From assembly GCA_040757355.1 (NCBI GenBank), contig JBFLWY010000025.1, positions 1 to 44,505 of the forward strand: DNA of 44,505 nucleotides, given 5' to 3'. Below the pieces are notes generated by a model, which was not told the origin of the DNA, made no database searches, and saw only the letters and a program-made list of their open reading frames with translations. Each line of letters starts with the position of its first letter. The first letter of the stretch is position 1. This DNA is from DTYU01 sp040757355. Lineage in GTDB: Bacteria; Bacillota; Desulfotomaculia; Desulfotomaculales; Ammonificaceae. A program made the translations under genes and the position numbers. Shown here piece by piece: positions 1 to 7,890 of the stretch.

Positions 1-550
1 AGTTCGTCCTTGACGCTCAGCAGTTGGTAGCTGCTGTCGTGGGTGTACACCCTGGTGTTGCCGTTGCGGTCGTAAACGGTGGTGATCACCGTGCCGGGCT
101 GAGTGGTCTCGTCGTAGTAAAAGAGGTCAAACCATAGACATTGTAACTTATCGTAAGATACCGACCGGAAATAGGCTCGGTTATTGTCAGCAGCCGACCG
201 GCGGCATCATAACTCAGGGTTAAAGGCTGCCCGTACTTGTTTTTAAGCTCAACCAGCCGCCCCGCAGCGTTGAACTCGTATACGCTCTGGTCCTTGCGCT
301 TCAGGGTGTAGCTGTCGTCGGGGTTTTTAACCAGGGTGTCGTAGCGCGTGGCTATGTCGGTTGAGTAGTAAGTAGCTGTGACAGCGTTATAGACGAAACT
401 GTTCACCCGGTTGGCCGTCCACCAGATGTTGATATCGCCGGTGGCCAATTCCTCAAGGCGGACCTCGAAGTTGTGGCCCCAGCCTTTGCCGAGCGGCCCT
501 TCGCAAAAAAGATTCTTGTCTGATTCTGGCCTATATGATAATATACTCAT
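1..550 (-). pseudogene. RHS/YD-repeat protein fragment, 5'-truncated and frameshifted
   Basis: The minus strand from 550 encodes the RHS entry motif GPLGKGWGHNFEVRL followed by YD-type repeats (YEFNAAGRL, LSYDAAGRLLT). RHS proteins are large secreted or surface toxins and adhesins of well over 1000 residues. The reading frame stops near 86, but another frame continues the repeats to the window edge (YDETTQPGTVITTVYDRNGN, then VYTHDSSYQLLSVKDE). The switch lies at about 121-127, in a T-run on the coding strand that looks one base short. Upstream of the GPLGKGW motif almost nothing of the N-terminus remains, because the arsR promoter begins there. This is therefore a remnant, or a gene with a sequencing error plus a real 5' truncation. 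The gene continues beyond position 1. Confidence 0.75.
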
Positions 551-552
551 AT
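516..552 (+). promoter_or_regulatory. arsR promoter with overlapping ArsR-type operator
   Basis: TTGTCT at 516-521 and TAATAT at 539-544 are separated by exactly 17 bp. An inverted repeat ATATGA (533-538) / TCATAT (547-552) spans the -10 box. ArsR/SmtB repressors bind such AT-rich inverted repeats over the promoter and leave on binding As(III), so autoregulation of the whole downstream ars operon is expected. The promoter lies inside the 5' end of the RHS fragment. Confidence 0.6.
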
Positions 553-566
553 AAGAAAGGGTGATG

Positions 567-914
567 ATGATGGTGTTTCATACGATACAGGATATGAGTG
601 CGGAGGTTTTGCGGGCGCTGGGACACCCGCTGCGCCTTAAGATTATCGAACATTTAAGGGCGGGGGAACGGTGCGTCTGCGAGATCATTCCTGCTGTTGG
701 CGCTGAGCAGTCGGTGGTTTCGAAGCACCTGGCGCTTTTGCGGCAGACTGGGGTGGTTGCCTGCCGGAAAGAGGGTCTCCGCGTCATCTACTGGATCCGG
801 GATCCGGCGGTTTTTGAGGTCTGTGATCTGGTAAGTGAGTTTATTTCCAGGCGACTTGCGGAGTTGACAATGCTTGCAGCGGATTTTCAGACAGTGCAAA
901 GGAGAGTAAAGTAA
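567..914 (+). CDS. arsR: ArsR-family metalloregulator
   Basis: A winged-helix repressor of about 115 residues with the ArsR/SmtB layout: LRALGHPLRLKIIEHL, then the metal-binding CVCEI motif, then the recognition helix SVVSKHLALLRQTGVV. The CVC pair is the classical As(III)/Sb(III) site of type 1 ArsR proteins. Four in-frame starts follow one another (GTG 561, ATG 564, 567, 570). AGAAAGG at 554-560 best serves ATG 567 or 570. It is first in the plus-strand arsenic island and very likely represses it from the operator at 533-552. The exact metal specificity is inferred from family and neighbours. Confidence 0.9.
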   Translation: MMVFHTIQDMSAEVLRALGHPLRLKIIEHLRAGERCVCEIIPAVGAEQSVVSKHLALLRQTGVVACRKEGLRVIYWIRDPAVFEVCDLVSEFISRRLAELTMLAADFQTVQRRVK

Positions 915-967
915 TAAAAACCAAAATAGTGGCGGGTTTAGATATTCCGGGATGGAGGCGCGTGAAG

Positions 968-1792
968 ATGCAGTATCTTATCTATTTCCTTGTGGGGATT
1001 CCGGCGGGGATTGTCGGCGGGCTCTTGGGAACCGGCGGGTGCGTGCTGATGATGCCGGTCATCAGGTTCGGCTTCCACTTCGACCCGGCGCTGGCAGTGG
1101 GGACGACGCTTACGGCGGTGGTCTTCACGGCCGGTTCCGGCGCTTACCAGCACTTCCGGATGAAGAACGTGGACGGCGAGACGGCGGCGATCACCGGGTA
1201 TAGCGGGGTCTTGGGCGTGATTCTCGGCAGTATCGTTTTCGGCTACCTTAAACCTTACGGGCACCTGATTGACCTCATTGTGGGGTTGGCCTTTGTACTT
1301 CCCTCGGTGCGGATGCTTTACGAAGGGCTTATCGTAGCTCCCCGGCAGGTGCGGTTGGCGGCGGCCGGTGGGCAGACTGCCGGAACAGCCGCCACAGGTG
1401 CCGTGCCCCCAAAGGTGCCCGGGGCGCCGGTTAGTAAAAGCATCCTCGGCTCGGTGATCGGTTTCTTGACGGGGATTATCGGTCTCGGCGGCGGCTACGC
1501 CCTGGTACCCTCATTCCTCTATGTTTTAAAGGGCCCGATGAAACTCGCCATCGGCACCAGCATGGCCTCCTTCATCTGGATGGCGCTGGTCGGGGCCGTT
1601 TTCAAGCTCTACCAGCAGGTAGTAGACATTCCGACGGCCATCTGTCTTGGTATCGGTGCGGTTATCGGGGCGCTTTACGGGGCGAAGTTGGTGGCGCGGG
1701 TGAAGACGGCGACGCTGAAGGCGCTTTTCGGCGCGATCTTCATCTACGTGGCGGCCAAGTACATCCTGATTTACTTCGGCATCGCCATTTAG
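968..1792 (+). CDS. TauE/SafE-family membrane exporter
   Basis: About 274 residues with two homologous halves of hydrophobic helices. Each half starts with a glycine-rich motif (GGLLGTGGCVLMMPV near the N-terminus, GIIGLGGGYALVPSFLYV in the second half), the hallmark of the TauE/SafE (COG0730) anion exporters. A linker rich in Ala, Gly and Pro joins the halves. An upstream GTG at 929 has no ribosome site; GGAGG at 954-958 sets ATG 968. Substrates in this family are sulfite, sulfoacetate or other sulfur anions. Its place directly after arsR suggests an arsenic or thiol-linked anion, but this is inference. Confidence 0.8.
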   Translation: MQYLIYFLVGIPAGIVGGLLGTGGCVLMMPVIRFGFHFDPALAVGTTLTAVVFTAGSGAYQHFRMKNVDGETAAITGYSGVLGVILGSIVFGYLKPYGHLIDLIVGLAFVLPSVRMLYEGLIVAPRQVRLAAAGGQTAGTAATGAVPPKVPGAPVSKSILGSVIGFLTGIIGLGGGYALVPSFLYVLKGPMKLAIGTSMASFIWMALVGAVFKLYQQVVDIPTAICLGIGAVIGALYGAKLVARVKTATLKALFGAIFIYVAAKYILIYFGIAI

Positions 1793-1811
1793 GCTGCAGG
1801 AGGATAAACAG

Positions 1812-2345
1812 GTGTTCGGTGGCTATACCGTTAAAATGGTGCGCCCCGTTTGCGCGCTTAACCGGCCCGTGGTGGCGGCGATGGCCGAGATAGATGCCGA
1901 TATCCGGGAAGTGTTTCCGTACCTGAACGCGGAGTTAGGCAACTGTTTTTATAATCCCGAGACGCCCTTTCTACGCTTTTCCTGGTCGGGTAAGGGCGTT
2001 ATCCTCTATCCCAACACGATCGGCATTACCGGTCTGGCCGACGAGGCGGAAGCGCGCCGGATAGTTGAGGCGCTGCGGCAATTGCTGGCGGAGACCTGGG
2101 CGCGGCGGATGAAGATCGAGCCCAGCTACCGGCGCGGCTCGGAACTGACGGCCCTTGAGGTCTACAAATATTTGCCCCGGACCAACTGCGGCGGCTGCGG
2201 GGAGCACACCTGCCTTGCCTTTGCAGCGCGGCTGTTGAAACAGGAGATGGTTTTGGATGATTGCCCTCCGCTTGCCGAACCGCGGCGGGAGGCGGCACGG
2301 GAGAAGCTGAGACGGCTGTTTAGGGCAGCCGGATTTCCGCTGTGA
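1812..2345 (+). CDS. (Fe-S)-binding protein with a C-terminal 4Fe-4S domain
   Basis: 177 residues, GTG start with AGGAGG at 1798-1803. The C-terminal third holds Cys126, Cys129, Cys134 and Cys151 (C-x2-C-x4-C-x16-C, TNCGGCGEHTC...DDC), the four-cysteine pattern of the small FeS domain (PF04060 type) also seen in acetyl-CoA pathway corrinoid proteins. The N-terminal part carries no motif I recognise. No membrane segment is visible. Position between the TauE-type exporter and two BASS carriers suggests an electron-transfer or metal-sensing role in the arsenic operon of an anaerobe. Function is unknown. Confidence 0.7.
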   Translation: MFGGYTVKMVRPVCALNRPVVAAMAEIDADIREVFPYLNAELGNCFYNPETPFLRFSWSGKGVILYPNTIGITGLADEAEARRIVEALRQLLAETWARRMKIEPSYRRGSELTALEVYKYLPRTNCGGCGEHTCLAFAARLLKQEMVLDDCPPLAEPRREAAREKLRRLFRAAGFPL

Positions 2346-2399
2346 GGGTGACGATTTCGTCCCGGAACCAAAGCCGGAGAAAGGAGAAACTTCTGCGGG

Positions 2400-3482
2400 G
2401 TGGCAGTAAAACCCGGTTTACTTGCGCGGTTGGCCCGCTGGTTTGAGCGGTCGTTGCTGTGGCTGATAGCCCTTTCTATGGTGCTGGGGGCCCTGATAGG
2501 TTTTACCTGGCCCGGCGCCGCGCCGGAGTTGCGGCGCTATATAGATTTCACGCTTTACCTGATGCTTTACCCGATGATGGTCGGGGTACAGGTGGAGCAG
2601 GTGGCGCGTGCGGTCAAGGAAATAAAGCCGATTTCCTGGTCCCTCTTTTTCAACTTTGTTTTCTCGCCGCTTCTTGGGTGGCTTATTGCCTTGCTCCTCT
2701 TGCGGCATCACCCGGAGTTTGCTGCGGGGCTTGTTCTTTTGGCCGCTACACCATGCGCGGGGATGGTGGTCGGGTGGACGGGCTTGGGCCGTGGCAATGT
2801 TCCACTGGCCCTGGTAATCGTGGTCGTGAGCCTGTTGCTGAGCATCGTAACCATTCCGGCGACGACATACCTGCTTGCCGGGACCTTCGTCCGCCTTGAC
2901 GCGGTGGCGATCATGAAAAGTACCCTTACCGTCATCCTGGTGCCGCTGGTGGCCGGTGATGTTACCCGGCGGTTGATCCTGGCCCGCTGGGGGAGCGCCG
3001 GTTTTCAGGCGGTTCGTCCCGCCTTACCGCCCCTTTCGATGCTGGGTATGTTTGGGATCATAACCATTTCGGTGGCCAACGGGGCGCCGCAGATGGCGGC
3101 GCACTGGACGGGGACGCTCCTCGCCCTGCCGGCGCTGGCCCTTTTTTACGTGCTGCAGTTGGCTGCTACCGTTAACGCAGCCCGCCGGTTTGGTTTCCGG
3201 CCGGGTGAGATCGTTGCCCTGGTCAACGCCGTGGTGGGGAAAAACGTCTCCCTGGCCTTGGGGCTCGCGGTGCACTTTTTCGGCCCGGTGACGGCGGCTA
3301 TGTTGGCGGTAAATCCTCTTCTACAGGCACCAACGATGGCCTGGATCTACCGCTGGGCGGTGCGCCTGCAAAGAAGTAAGGAAGCGGAAAGCACCGGCGC
3401 GGAAGGGGTGGTGGTCAATTTTCGAAAGAAGGAGACAGAAGCGGGGGCGAGAGATAATATGGAGGGAGTTGGCCGTAGATAG
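2400..3482 (+). CDS. BASS-superfamily transporter (ACR3-like, divergent)
   Basis: 360 residues with about ten hydrophobic helices and a hydrophilic, charged tail of about 40 residues. The segment LAATPCAGMVVGWTGLGRGN aligns in position with the arsenite motif of ACR3 (LARCIAMVIVWNELAEGD in the next gene), and the later GKNVSLALGLAVHFFGP resembles the second discontinuous helix of bile acid/arsenite carriers. It keeps a cysteine in the motif but lacks the Arg before it. GTG start at 2400; AAGGAG at 2381-2386 is rather distant. It may move arsenite or another oxyanion. The pairing with a canonical ACR3 84 bp downstream suggests a specialised duplicate. Confidence 0.75.
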   Translation: MAVKPGLLARLARWFERSLLWLIALSMVLGALIGFTWPGAAPELRRYIDFTLYLMLYPMMVGVQVEQVARAVKEIKPISWSLFFNFVFSPLLGWLIALLLLRHHPEFAAGLVLLAATPCAGMVVGWTGLGRGNVPLALVIVVVSLLLSIVTIPATTYLLAGTFVRLDAVAIMKSTLTVILVPLVAGDVTRRLILARWGSAGFQAVRPALPPLSMLGMFGIITISVANGAPQMAAHWTGTLLALPALALFYVLQLAATVNAARRFGFRPGEIVALVNAVVGKNVSLALGLAVHFFGPVTAAMLAVNPLLQAPTMAWIYRWAVRLQRSKEAESTGAEGVVVNFRKKETEAGARDNMEGVGRR

Positions 3483-3566
3483 GGGCAACTCAGGGGTTTT
3501 GTTTTCGGGTTGACTGCAGCGTGAGCTTCTGGACGAACTTTTGAAAATCGAAGGGGGAGTCGTTAA

Positions 3567-4625
3567 GTGGAGGACGCTAAGGCGAAAAGGCTTTCGACGC
3601 TGGAAAAACTTTTGACCCTGTGGATATTCCTCGCCATGGCCGCGGGCATCGGGATCGGGTACTTCTCGCCCGGGGTGACCGGGTTCATCGCCGGGCTGCA
3701 GGTGGGGACGACCTCGATCCCCATCGCCGTGGGCCTGATTCTGATGATGTATCCTCCGCTGGCCAAGGTAAAGTACGAAGAAATGGGGACGGTGTTCAAG
3801 AATACTAAGCTCCTGGCCTTCTCTCTTTTTCAAAACTGGATTGCCGGGCCCATTGTAATGTTCATCCTGGCGGTGCTGCTGCTCCGCAACCACCCCGAGT
3901 ACATGATCGGGGTTATCTTGGTGGGGCTTGCCCGCTGCATCGCCATGGTCATCGTGTGGAACGAGCTTGCCGAAGGGGACCGGGAGCTGGCGGTGGGCCT
4001 GGTGGCTTTCAACGCCGTCTTCCAGGTTCTGCTGTACGCCGTCTACATCTGGATTTTTGTTACCGTCCTGCTCAACTGGCTTGGTGTGGTCAGGGGGCTG
4101 AACGTAAGCATTTCGATATGGGAGGCGGCAAAGACCGTTTTCATCTACCTCGGGATCCCCTTCCTGGCGGGCGTCACCACCCGCTTCTCGCTGTTGCGGA
4201 TGAAGGGCAAGGAATGGTACGAGAACGTCTTTGCGCCTAAGATCAGCCCGATCACCCTGGTGGCGCTGCTTTTCACCATCGTCGTGATGTTCTCGCTGAA
4301 AGGGGAGTACATCATCCGCTTGCCGCTGGATGTTGTTCGGGTAGCCGTGCCGCTGGGGATTTACTTCTTCCTGATGTGGTTTGTCACCTTCTTCATTACC
4401 CGGCGGCTCGGGGCCAATTACCCGCAAACCACGGCGGTTTCCTTTACCGCGGCCAGCAACGACTTTGAGCTGGCGATAGCGGTAGCGGTGGCGATTTTCG
4501 GCATCGGCTCCAACCAGGCCTTTGCCACGGTAATCGGGCCGCTCATCGAGGTGCCGGTGCTGATAAGTCTGGTAAACGTGGCGCTAAGATTCAGGGAAAG
4601 GTACTTTAAACCGGCAACTTCGTGA
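3567..4625 (+). CDS. acr3: ACR3-family arsenite efflux transporter
   Basis: 352 residues, ten predicted membrane helices. The ACR3 signature GLARCIAMVIVWNELAEGDRE (residues 120-140) contains the essential Cys124. The C-terminal AASNDFELAIAVAVAIFG and GPLIEVPVLI segments match the conserved second motif and catalytic Glu. ACR3 is an inner-membrane carrier extruding As(OH)3 after arsenate reduction. GTG start, preceded by GGGGGAG at 3553-3559. It is the central efflux pump of the island and receives the product of the ArsC gene(s) downstream. Confidence 0.95.
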   Translation: MEDAKAKRLSTLEKLLTLWIFLAMAAGIGIGYFSPGVTGFIAGLQVGTTSIPIAVGLILMMYPPLAKVKYEEMGTVFKNTKLLAFSLFQNWIAGPIVMFILAVLLLRNHPEYMIGVILVGLARCIAMVIVWNELAEGDRELAVGLVAFNAVFQVLLYAVYIWIFVTVLLNWLGVVRGLNVSISIWEAAKTVFIYLGIPFLAGVTTRFSLLRMKGKEWYENVFAPKISPITLVALLFTIVVMFSLKGEYIIRLPLDVVRVAVPLGIYFFLMWFVTFFITRRLGANYPQTTAVSFTAASNDFELAIAVAVAIFGIGSNQAFATVIGPLIEVPVLISLVNVALRFRERYFKPATS

Positions 4626-4649
4626 TAGGGATAAAGGAGGAAACGGGCG

Positions 4650-5030
4650 ATGGAAAAACAAGAGCAGGTAGCGATTTTCACGTGTGCCGGGGGCTCGAAC
4701 ACGGGCCAGACCGCCAACGCCGCCGGGGTAAAGCTGGCGCAAGCAGGCTTGGGTTATCTTGCCTGCCTGGCCGGGGTGGGGGCGGAGGCTGAAAACACGC
4801 TCAAAAGACTGTCTCATGCTCGGAAGGTGGTTGCGATTGACGGGTGTCCTGTGGCCTGTGCAAAGGGAATGTTGGAAAAAGCCGGGGTAAAGATTGACGG
4901 TTACGTTCAGGTGATGGAATTAGGCGTGAAAAAAGACCTGAATCTCCTCGTTCCGGACCAGGCGGCGGTGACGCGGGTTTACGAAGCGGTGAAGCAACAG
5001 ATCGAAAGGCGCGGGAGCAAGGCCGGGTAG
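4650..5030 (+). CDS. DGC-domain cysteine protein (putative zinc-binding)
   Basis: 126 residues, ATG after AAAGGAGG. It has CAGGSNTGQ (Cys12), Cys39, and DGCPVACAKGMLEKAG with Cys66 and Cys70, the pattern of the DGC family (PF08859), named after its conserved Asp-Gly-Cys. The family is annotated only as putative zinc-binding and often lies in metal- or arsenic-resistance loci. Here it sits between acr3 and an ArsP-like permease. A soft-metal binding or thiol chaperone role is plausible but not shown. Confidence 0.75.
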   Translation: MEKQEQVAIFTCAGGSNTGQTANAAGVKLAQAGLGYLACLAGVGAEAENTLKRLSHARKVVAIDGCPVACAKGMLEKAGVKIDGYVQVMELGVKKDLNLLVPDQAAVTRVYEAVKQQIERRGSKAG

Positions 5031-5077
5031 AAAAAACGAGGCGGACTATTCAAGAAATTCCGGGAGGTTACAGAATT

Positions 5078-6241
5078 TTGACGGAGCGGCAGCGGTTTGT
5101 TTTATTGTTGGGTGTTTTTTTGGCGGTTTATTTCTTGCCCGTATCGCATCCGCGGTTCGCGAGCGGGGTACTTGAGGCGTTTGCCATGCTGCACGAGTAT
5201 GCCCGGGAGCACGTCCTCTTTTGCCTGGTGCCGGCGCTTTTCATTGCCGGAGCGATGGCGAGCTTTCTTTCGTCGCAGGCGGTCATCAGGTACCTTGGCC
5301 CGGAAAGCAAGAAATGGGCTGCTTACGGAGTGGGTGCGGTTTCGGGCGCGGTCCTGGCGGTCTGCTCCTGCACGGTGCTGCCGCTTTTCGGCGGCATTTA
5401 CAAAAGGGGCGCGGGGCTGGGGCCGGCGATCGCCTTCCTTTACTCCGGGCCGGCGATCAACGTGCTGGCGATTATCCTGACGGCCAGGGTGCTCGGCTGG
5501 GAGATCGGCCTTGCGCGGGCGCTTGGTGCGGTTCTCTTTTCCGTGATCATCGGCCTGGTTATGGCCTTTTTGTTCCGGCGGGAGGAAGGAGAGCGGGTGA
5601 AAGGGCTGTCCGGGGCGGACGTTCCGCCGGGGCGAAGGTCTTTCGGCCAGACGGTGCTCTACTTTTTAGTGCTCGTCCTGATTCTAATTTTTGCGGCCTG
5701 GGGCAGACCGGCGGCTGAAACCGGCATCTGGTACGCCGTCTACCAGGCGAAATGGTGTCTGACCGGTTTTCTCCTCCTGGTCCTGGCCTTGATGCTTAAA
5801 AGATGGTTTGACAAGGAGGAGTTGCGGCTTTGGCTGGACAGCACCTGGGATTTCACGAAGCGGATCATCCCGCTTCTCTTCTTAGGCGTCCTGATCGCCG
5901 GTTTCCTGATGGGACGGCCGGGCACCGATGCGGGGGTGATTCCAGCGAGGTACATCGCCGGCACCGTCGGCGGCAACAGCCTGGCGGCCAATCTGATCGC
6001 GTCGGTGGCCGGGGCGTTGATGTACTTCGCTACCCTGACCGAAATCCCGATTGTGCAGGGACTTCTGGGGGCAGGAATGGGGAAAGGGCCGGCGCTGGCC
6101 CTGCTCTTGGCGGGGCCGGCCCTGAGCCTTCCGAATATGCTGGTAATTAACAGCTTTTTGGGGCCGAAGAAAACCTTTGCTTACGTGAGCCTGGTGGTGA
6201 TTATGGCTACGCTGACGGGAATGATCTTCGGTGCGCTTTAA
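5078..6241 (+). CDS. ArsP-like/COG0701 permease
   Basis: 387 residues with 8-10 membrane helices in two halves, TTG start behind GGGAGG (5061-5066). The motif AVCSCTVLPLFGGIYKRGAG with Cys96 and Cys98, followed by AFLYSGPAINVLAI, is the signature of the DUF318/COG0701 permeases. Members include ArsP, which exports trivalent organoarsenicals, and thiol-linked metal exporters. The second half repeats the pattern (LAGPALSLPNMLVI). Next to an arsE-F-G-like trio, an organoarsenical substrate is a reasonable inference. Confidence 0.8.
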   Translation: MTERQRFVLLLGVFLAVYFLPVSHPRFASGVLEAFAMLHEYAREHVLFCLVPALFIAGAMASFLSSQAVIRYLGPESKKWAAYGVGAVSGAVLAVCSCTVLPLFGGIYKRGAGLGPAIAFLYSGPAINVLAIILTARVLGWEIGLARALGAVLFSVIIGLVMAFLFRREEGERVKGLSGADVPPGRRSFGQTVLYFLVLVLILIFAAWGRPAAETGIWYAVYQAKWCLTGFLLLVLALMLKRWFDKEELRLWLDSTWDFTKRIIPLLFLGVLIAGFLMGRPGTDAGVIPARYIAGTVGGNSLAANLIASVAGALMYFATLTEIPIVQGLLGAGMGKGPALALLLAGPALSLPNMLVINSFLGPKKTFAYVSLVVIMATLTGMIFGAL

Positions 6242-6292
6242 GGAGTATGCTCCGTTGGTATTAAACTCGTGGAAACTCGTGGGGGTGTTGAA

Positions 6293-6529
6293 ATGCGAGA
6301 AATAAAGGTTTTGGGTCCCGGCTGCCCCAAGTGCCGGGCGTTAGAAGAAGAGGTGCGCAAGGTCGTGGCTGAGTTGGGCCTGGCGGTGAAAGTGGAAAAA
6401 GTAAGCGATGTAGGCGAAATAATCAAATACGGCGTAGTGCTGACCCCCGCGCTGGTGGTGGACGGGGAGGTGAAGGTGAGCGGCCGGGTGCCGTCGCGGG
6501 AGGAGATTAAAAGATGGCTGACGGAGTAG
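6293..6529 (+). CDS. Small thioredoxin-fold redox protein (ArsE-like)
   Basis: 78 residues: one thioredoxin fold with the active-site pair Cys11-Pro-Lys-Cys14 (GPGCPKC), and TPALVVDGEVKVSG carrying the usual cis-Pro. It belongs to the small redox-active disulfide protein group. ATG 6293 with GGGGGTG just upstream is preferred over a GTG at 6269. In known arsEFG operons a similar small thioredoxin protein precedes arsF and arsG and helps reduce nitroaromatic arsenicals. That role is transferred from context here. Confidence 0.75.
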   Translation: MREIKVLGPGCPKCRALEEEVRKVVAELGLAVKVEKVSDVGEIIKYGVVLTPALVVDGEVKVSGRVPSREEIKRWLTE

Positions 6530-6652
6530 GGCTATTATCAGACAGAAGGCCGGGCGTGTGGCGGCAGTCATAAAGAACGGAATCCGCCGCTGTTTACCTG
6601 TGCGGCTTCGTTGGTAATGGTTCGGTCACAATGAAAACCGGGGGAGTTTCAG

Positions 6653-7141
6653 ATGAAAGCCAAGAGAATCGCGGTAATCGCGCTTCTGGTCTTTGTGGTC
6701 GGAAGCCTGGCGTATTCTTTCGGGCGAGAATTCCGGGGGGCGGGGTTGAGTGATCCTGGAACGCGAAAAAAGGAAAACCCGCCGGGTGCGGCGGGGCAGC
6801 GGCCCGACAGGGTGGTGGTATATTATTTTCGCGCGACGGCGCGCTGTCCGTCCTGTATAACGATCGAGAACTACACCCGCGAGGCCGTTGAGAGCGGCTT
6901 TTCGGATGCCTTAAGAGACGGGCGTTTGCAGTGGCAGGTCGTAAACGTTGAAGAGCCGGGGAACGGTCACTTTATCCGCGACTACCGGCTATACGCCCAG
7001 TCGGTGGTGGTCGTGGAAATAAGAGATGGAAGACAAACGCGGTGGAAAAACCTTGACCAGGTATGGAATCTCCTCGGGGACAGGGCTGCCTTCATCGGTT
7101 ACGTCCAGAAAGAAGTGGGCGCGTACTTGAAAGGAGACTGA
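6653..7141 (+). CDS. ArsF-like membrane-anchored CxxC protein
   Basis: 162 residues with one N-terminal hydrophobic anchor (about residues 5-21), a low-complexity linker, and a thioredoxin-like domain with Cys65-Pro-Ser-Cys68 (RATARCPSC). This matches the group annotated as nitrophenyl compound nitroreductase subunit ArsF. It lies 3 bp upstream of an ArsG/CcdA-like permease gene, so the two are coupled. Expected role: thiol relay from the cytosol through the permease for reduction of aromatic arsenicals. Alternative: a general envelope disulfide reductase working with a CcdA-type carrier. Confidence 0.65.
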   Translation: MKAKRIAVIALLVFVVGSLAYSFGREFRGAGLSDPGTRKKENPPGAAGQRPDRVVVYYFRATARCPSCITIENYTREAVESGFSDALRDGRLQWQVVNVEEPGNGHFIRDYRLYAQSVVVVEIRDGRQTRWKNLDQVWNLLGDRAAFIGYVQKEVGAYLKGD

Positions 7142-7144
7142 TTT

Positions 7145-7834
7145 GTGGATACACTCCTTCTCGGTGCCGGAGCGGCGCTGTGGCTGGGCATCCTGACCTC
7201 CATAAGCCCCTGCCCGCTGGCGACCAATATCGCCGCTGTTTCTTACATCGGGAAGCACGTGGGCAATGCCCGGATGATGCTGCTGTCGGGACTTTTCTAC
7301 ACGGCGGGCAGGACGGCGGCTTACCTGTCTCTCGGTGTGCTTCTGGTGACCGGCATACTTTCCATTCCGGAAGCTTCTAATTTTCTACAGAAGTATATGA
7401 ACCGGCTTCTGGGCCCCGTCCTCATCCTGGCGGGGATGTTTCTTTTGGAACTGTTACGGCCGAACCTTCCTGGATTAAGACTGAGTGAGAAAGTGCCCCT
7501 ACGCCTGGCAAGGAGCGGGTATTGGGGAGCGGGGTTGCTAGGGGTCGTGTTTGCCCTTTCCTTTTGCCCGGTCTCGGCGGCGCTTTTCTTCGGCGGTCTG
7601 ATTCCCCTTTCCGTAAAACAAGGTTCAAGCGTTTTCCTGCCTTCGCTTTATGGGATAGGAACCGCACTGCCCGTTCTGTTTTTGGCGTTCTTGTTAGGGT
7701 TCGGCACGCAAACCGCAGGTAAGGCTTTTAACAGGCTAAACCAGATCGAGTGGTGGGCACGAAGGATAACCGGGATTTTATTCATAGCTATGGGGATTTA
7801 CTGCTGTTTTGTGTATCTGATTCGCCTGCCGTAG
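7145..7834 (+). CDS. ArsG-like/CcdA-type membrane protein
   Basis: 229 residues, six hydrophobic helices, GTG start after AAGGAGA (7130-7136). The N-terminal SISPCPLATN (Cys23) and mid-protein ALSFCPVSAALFFGG place one cysteine in each half, as in CcdA/DsbD-like thiol transporters. Such proteins next to ArsF are annotated as efflux permease ArsG for aminobenzyl arsenicals. Gene order arsE-arsF-arsG is preserved. Whether it exports arsenicals or only passes reducing equivalents cannot be decided from sequence. Confidence 0.7.
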   Translation: MDTLLLGAGAALWLGILTSISPCPLATNIAAVSYIGKHVGNARMMLLSGLFYTAGRTAAYLSLGVLLVTGILSIPEASNFLQKYMNRLLGPVLILAGMFLLELLRPNLPGLRLSEKVPLRLARSGYWGAGLLGVVFALSFCPVSAALFFGGLIPLSVKQGSSVFLPSLYGIGTALPVLFLAFLLGFGTQTAGKAFNRLNQIEWWARRITGILFIAMGIYCCFVYLIRLP

Positions 7835-7890
7835 GAAGAAGAAAATCTTTCGGAATCTCTATAGACGCTGCAGGAAAGGAAGATCCGGCA

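Noticed and set aside
3321..4427. 368-codon open frame on the minus strand
   Set aside because: It is antisense to acr3, His/Gln/Pro-rich and without motifs; a shadow of GC-rich coding DNA.
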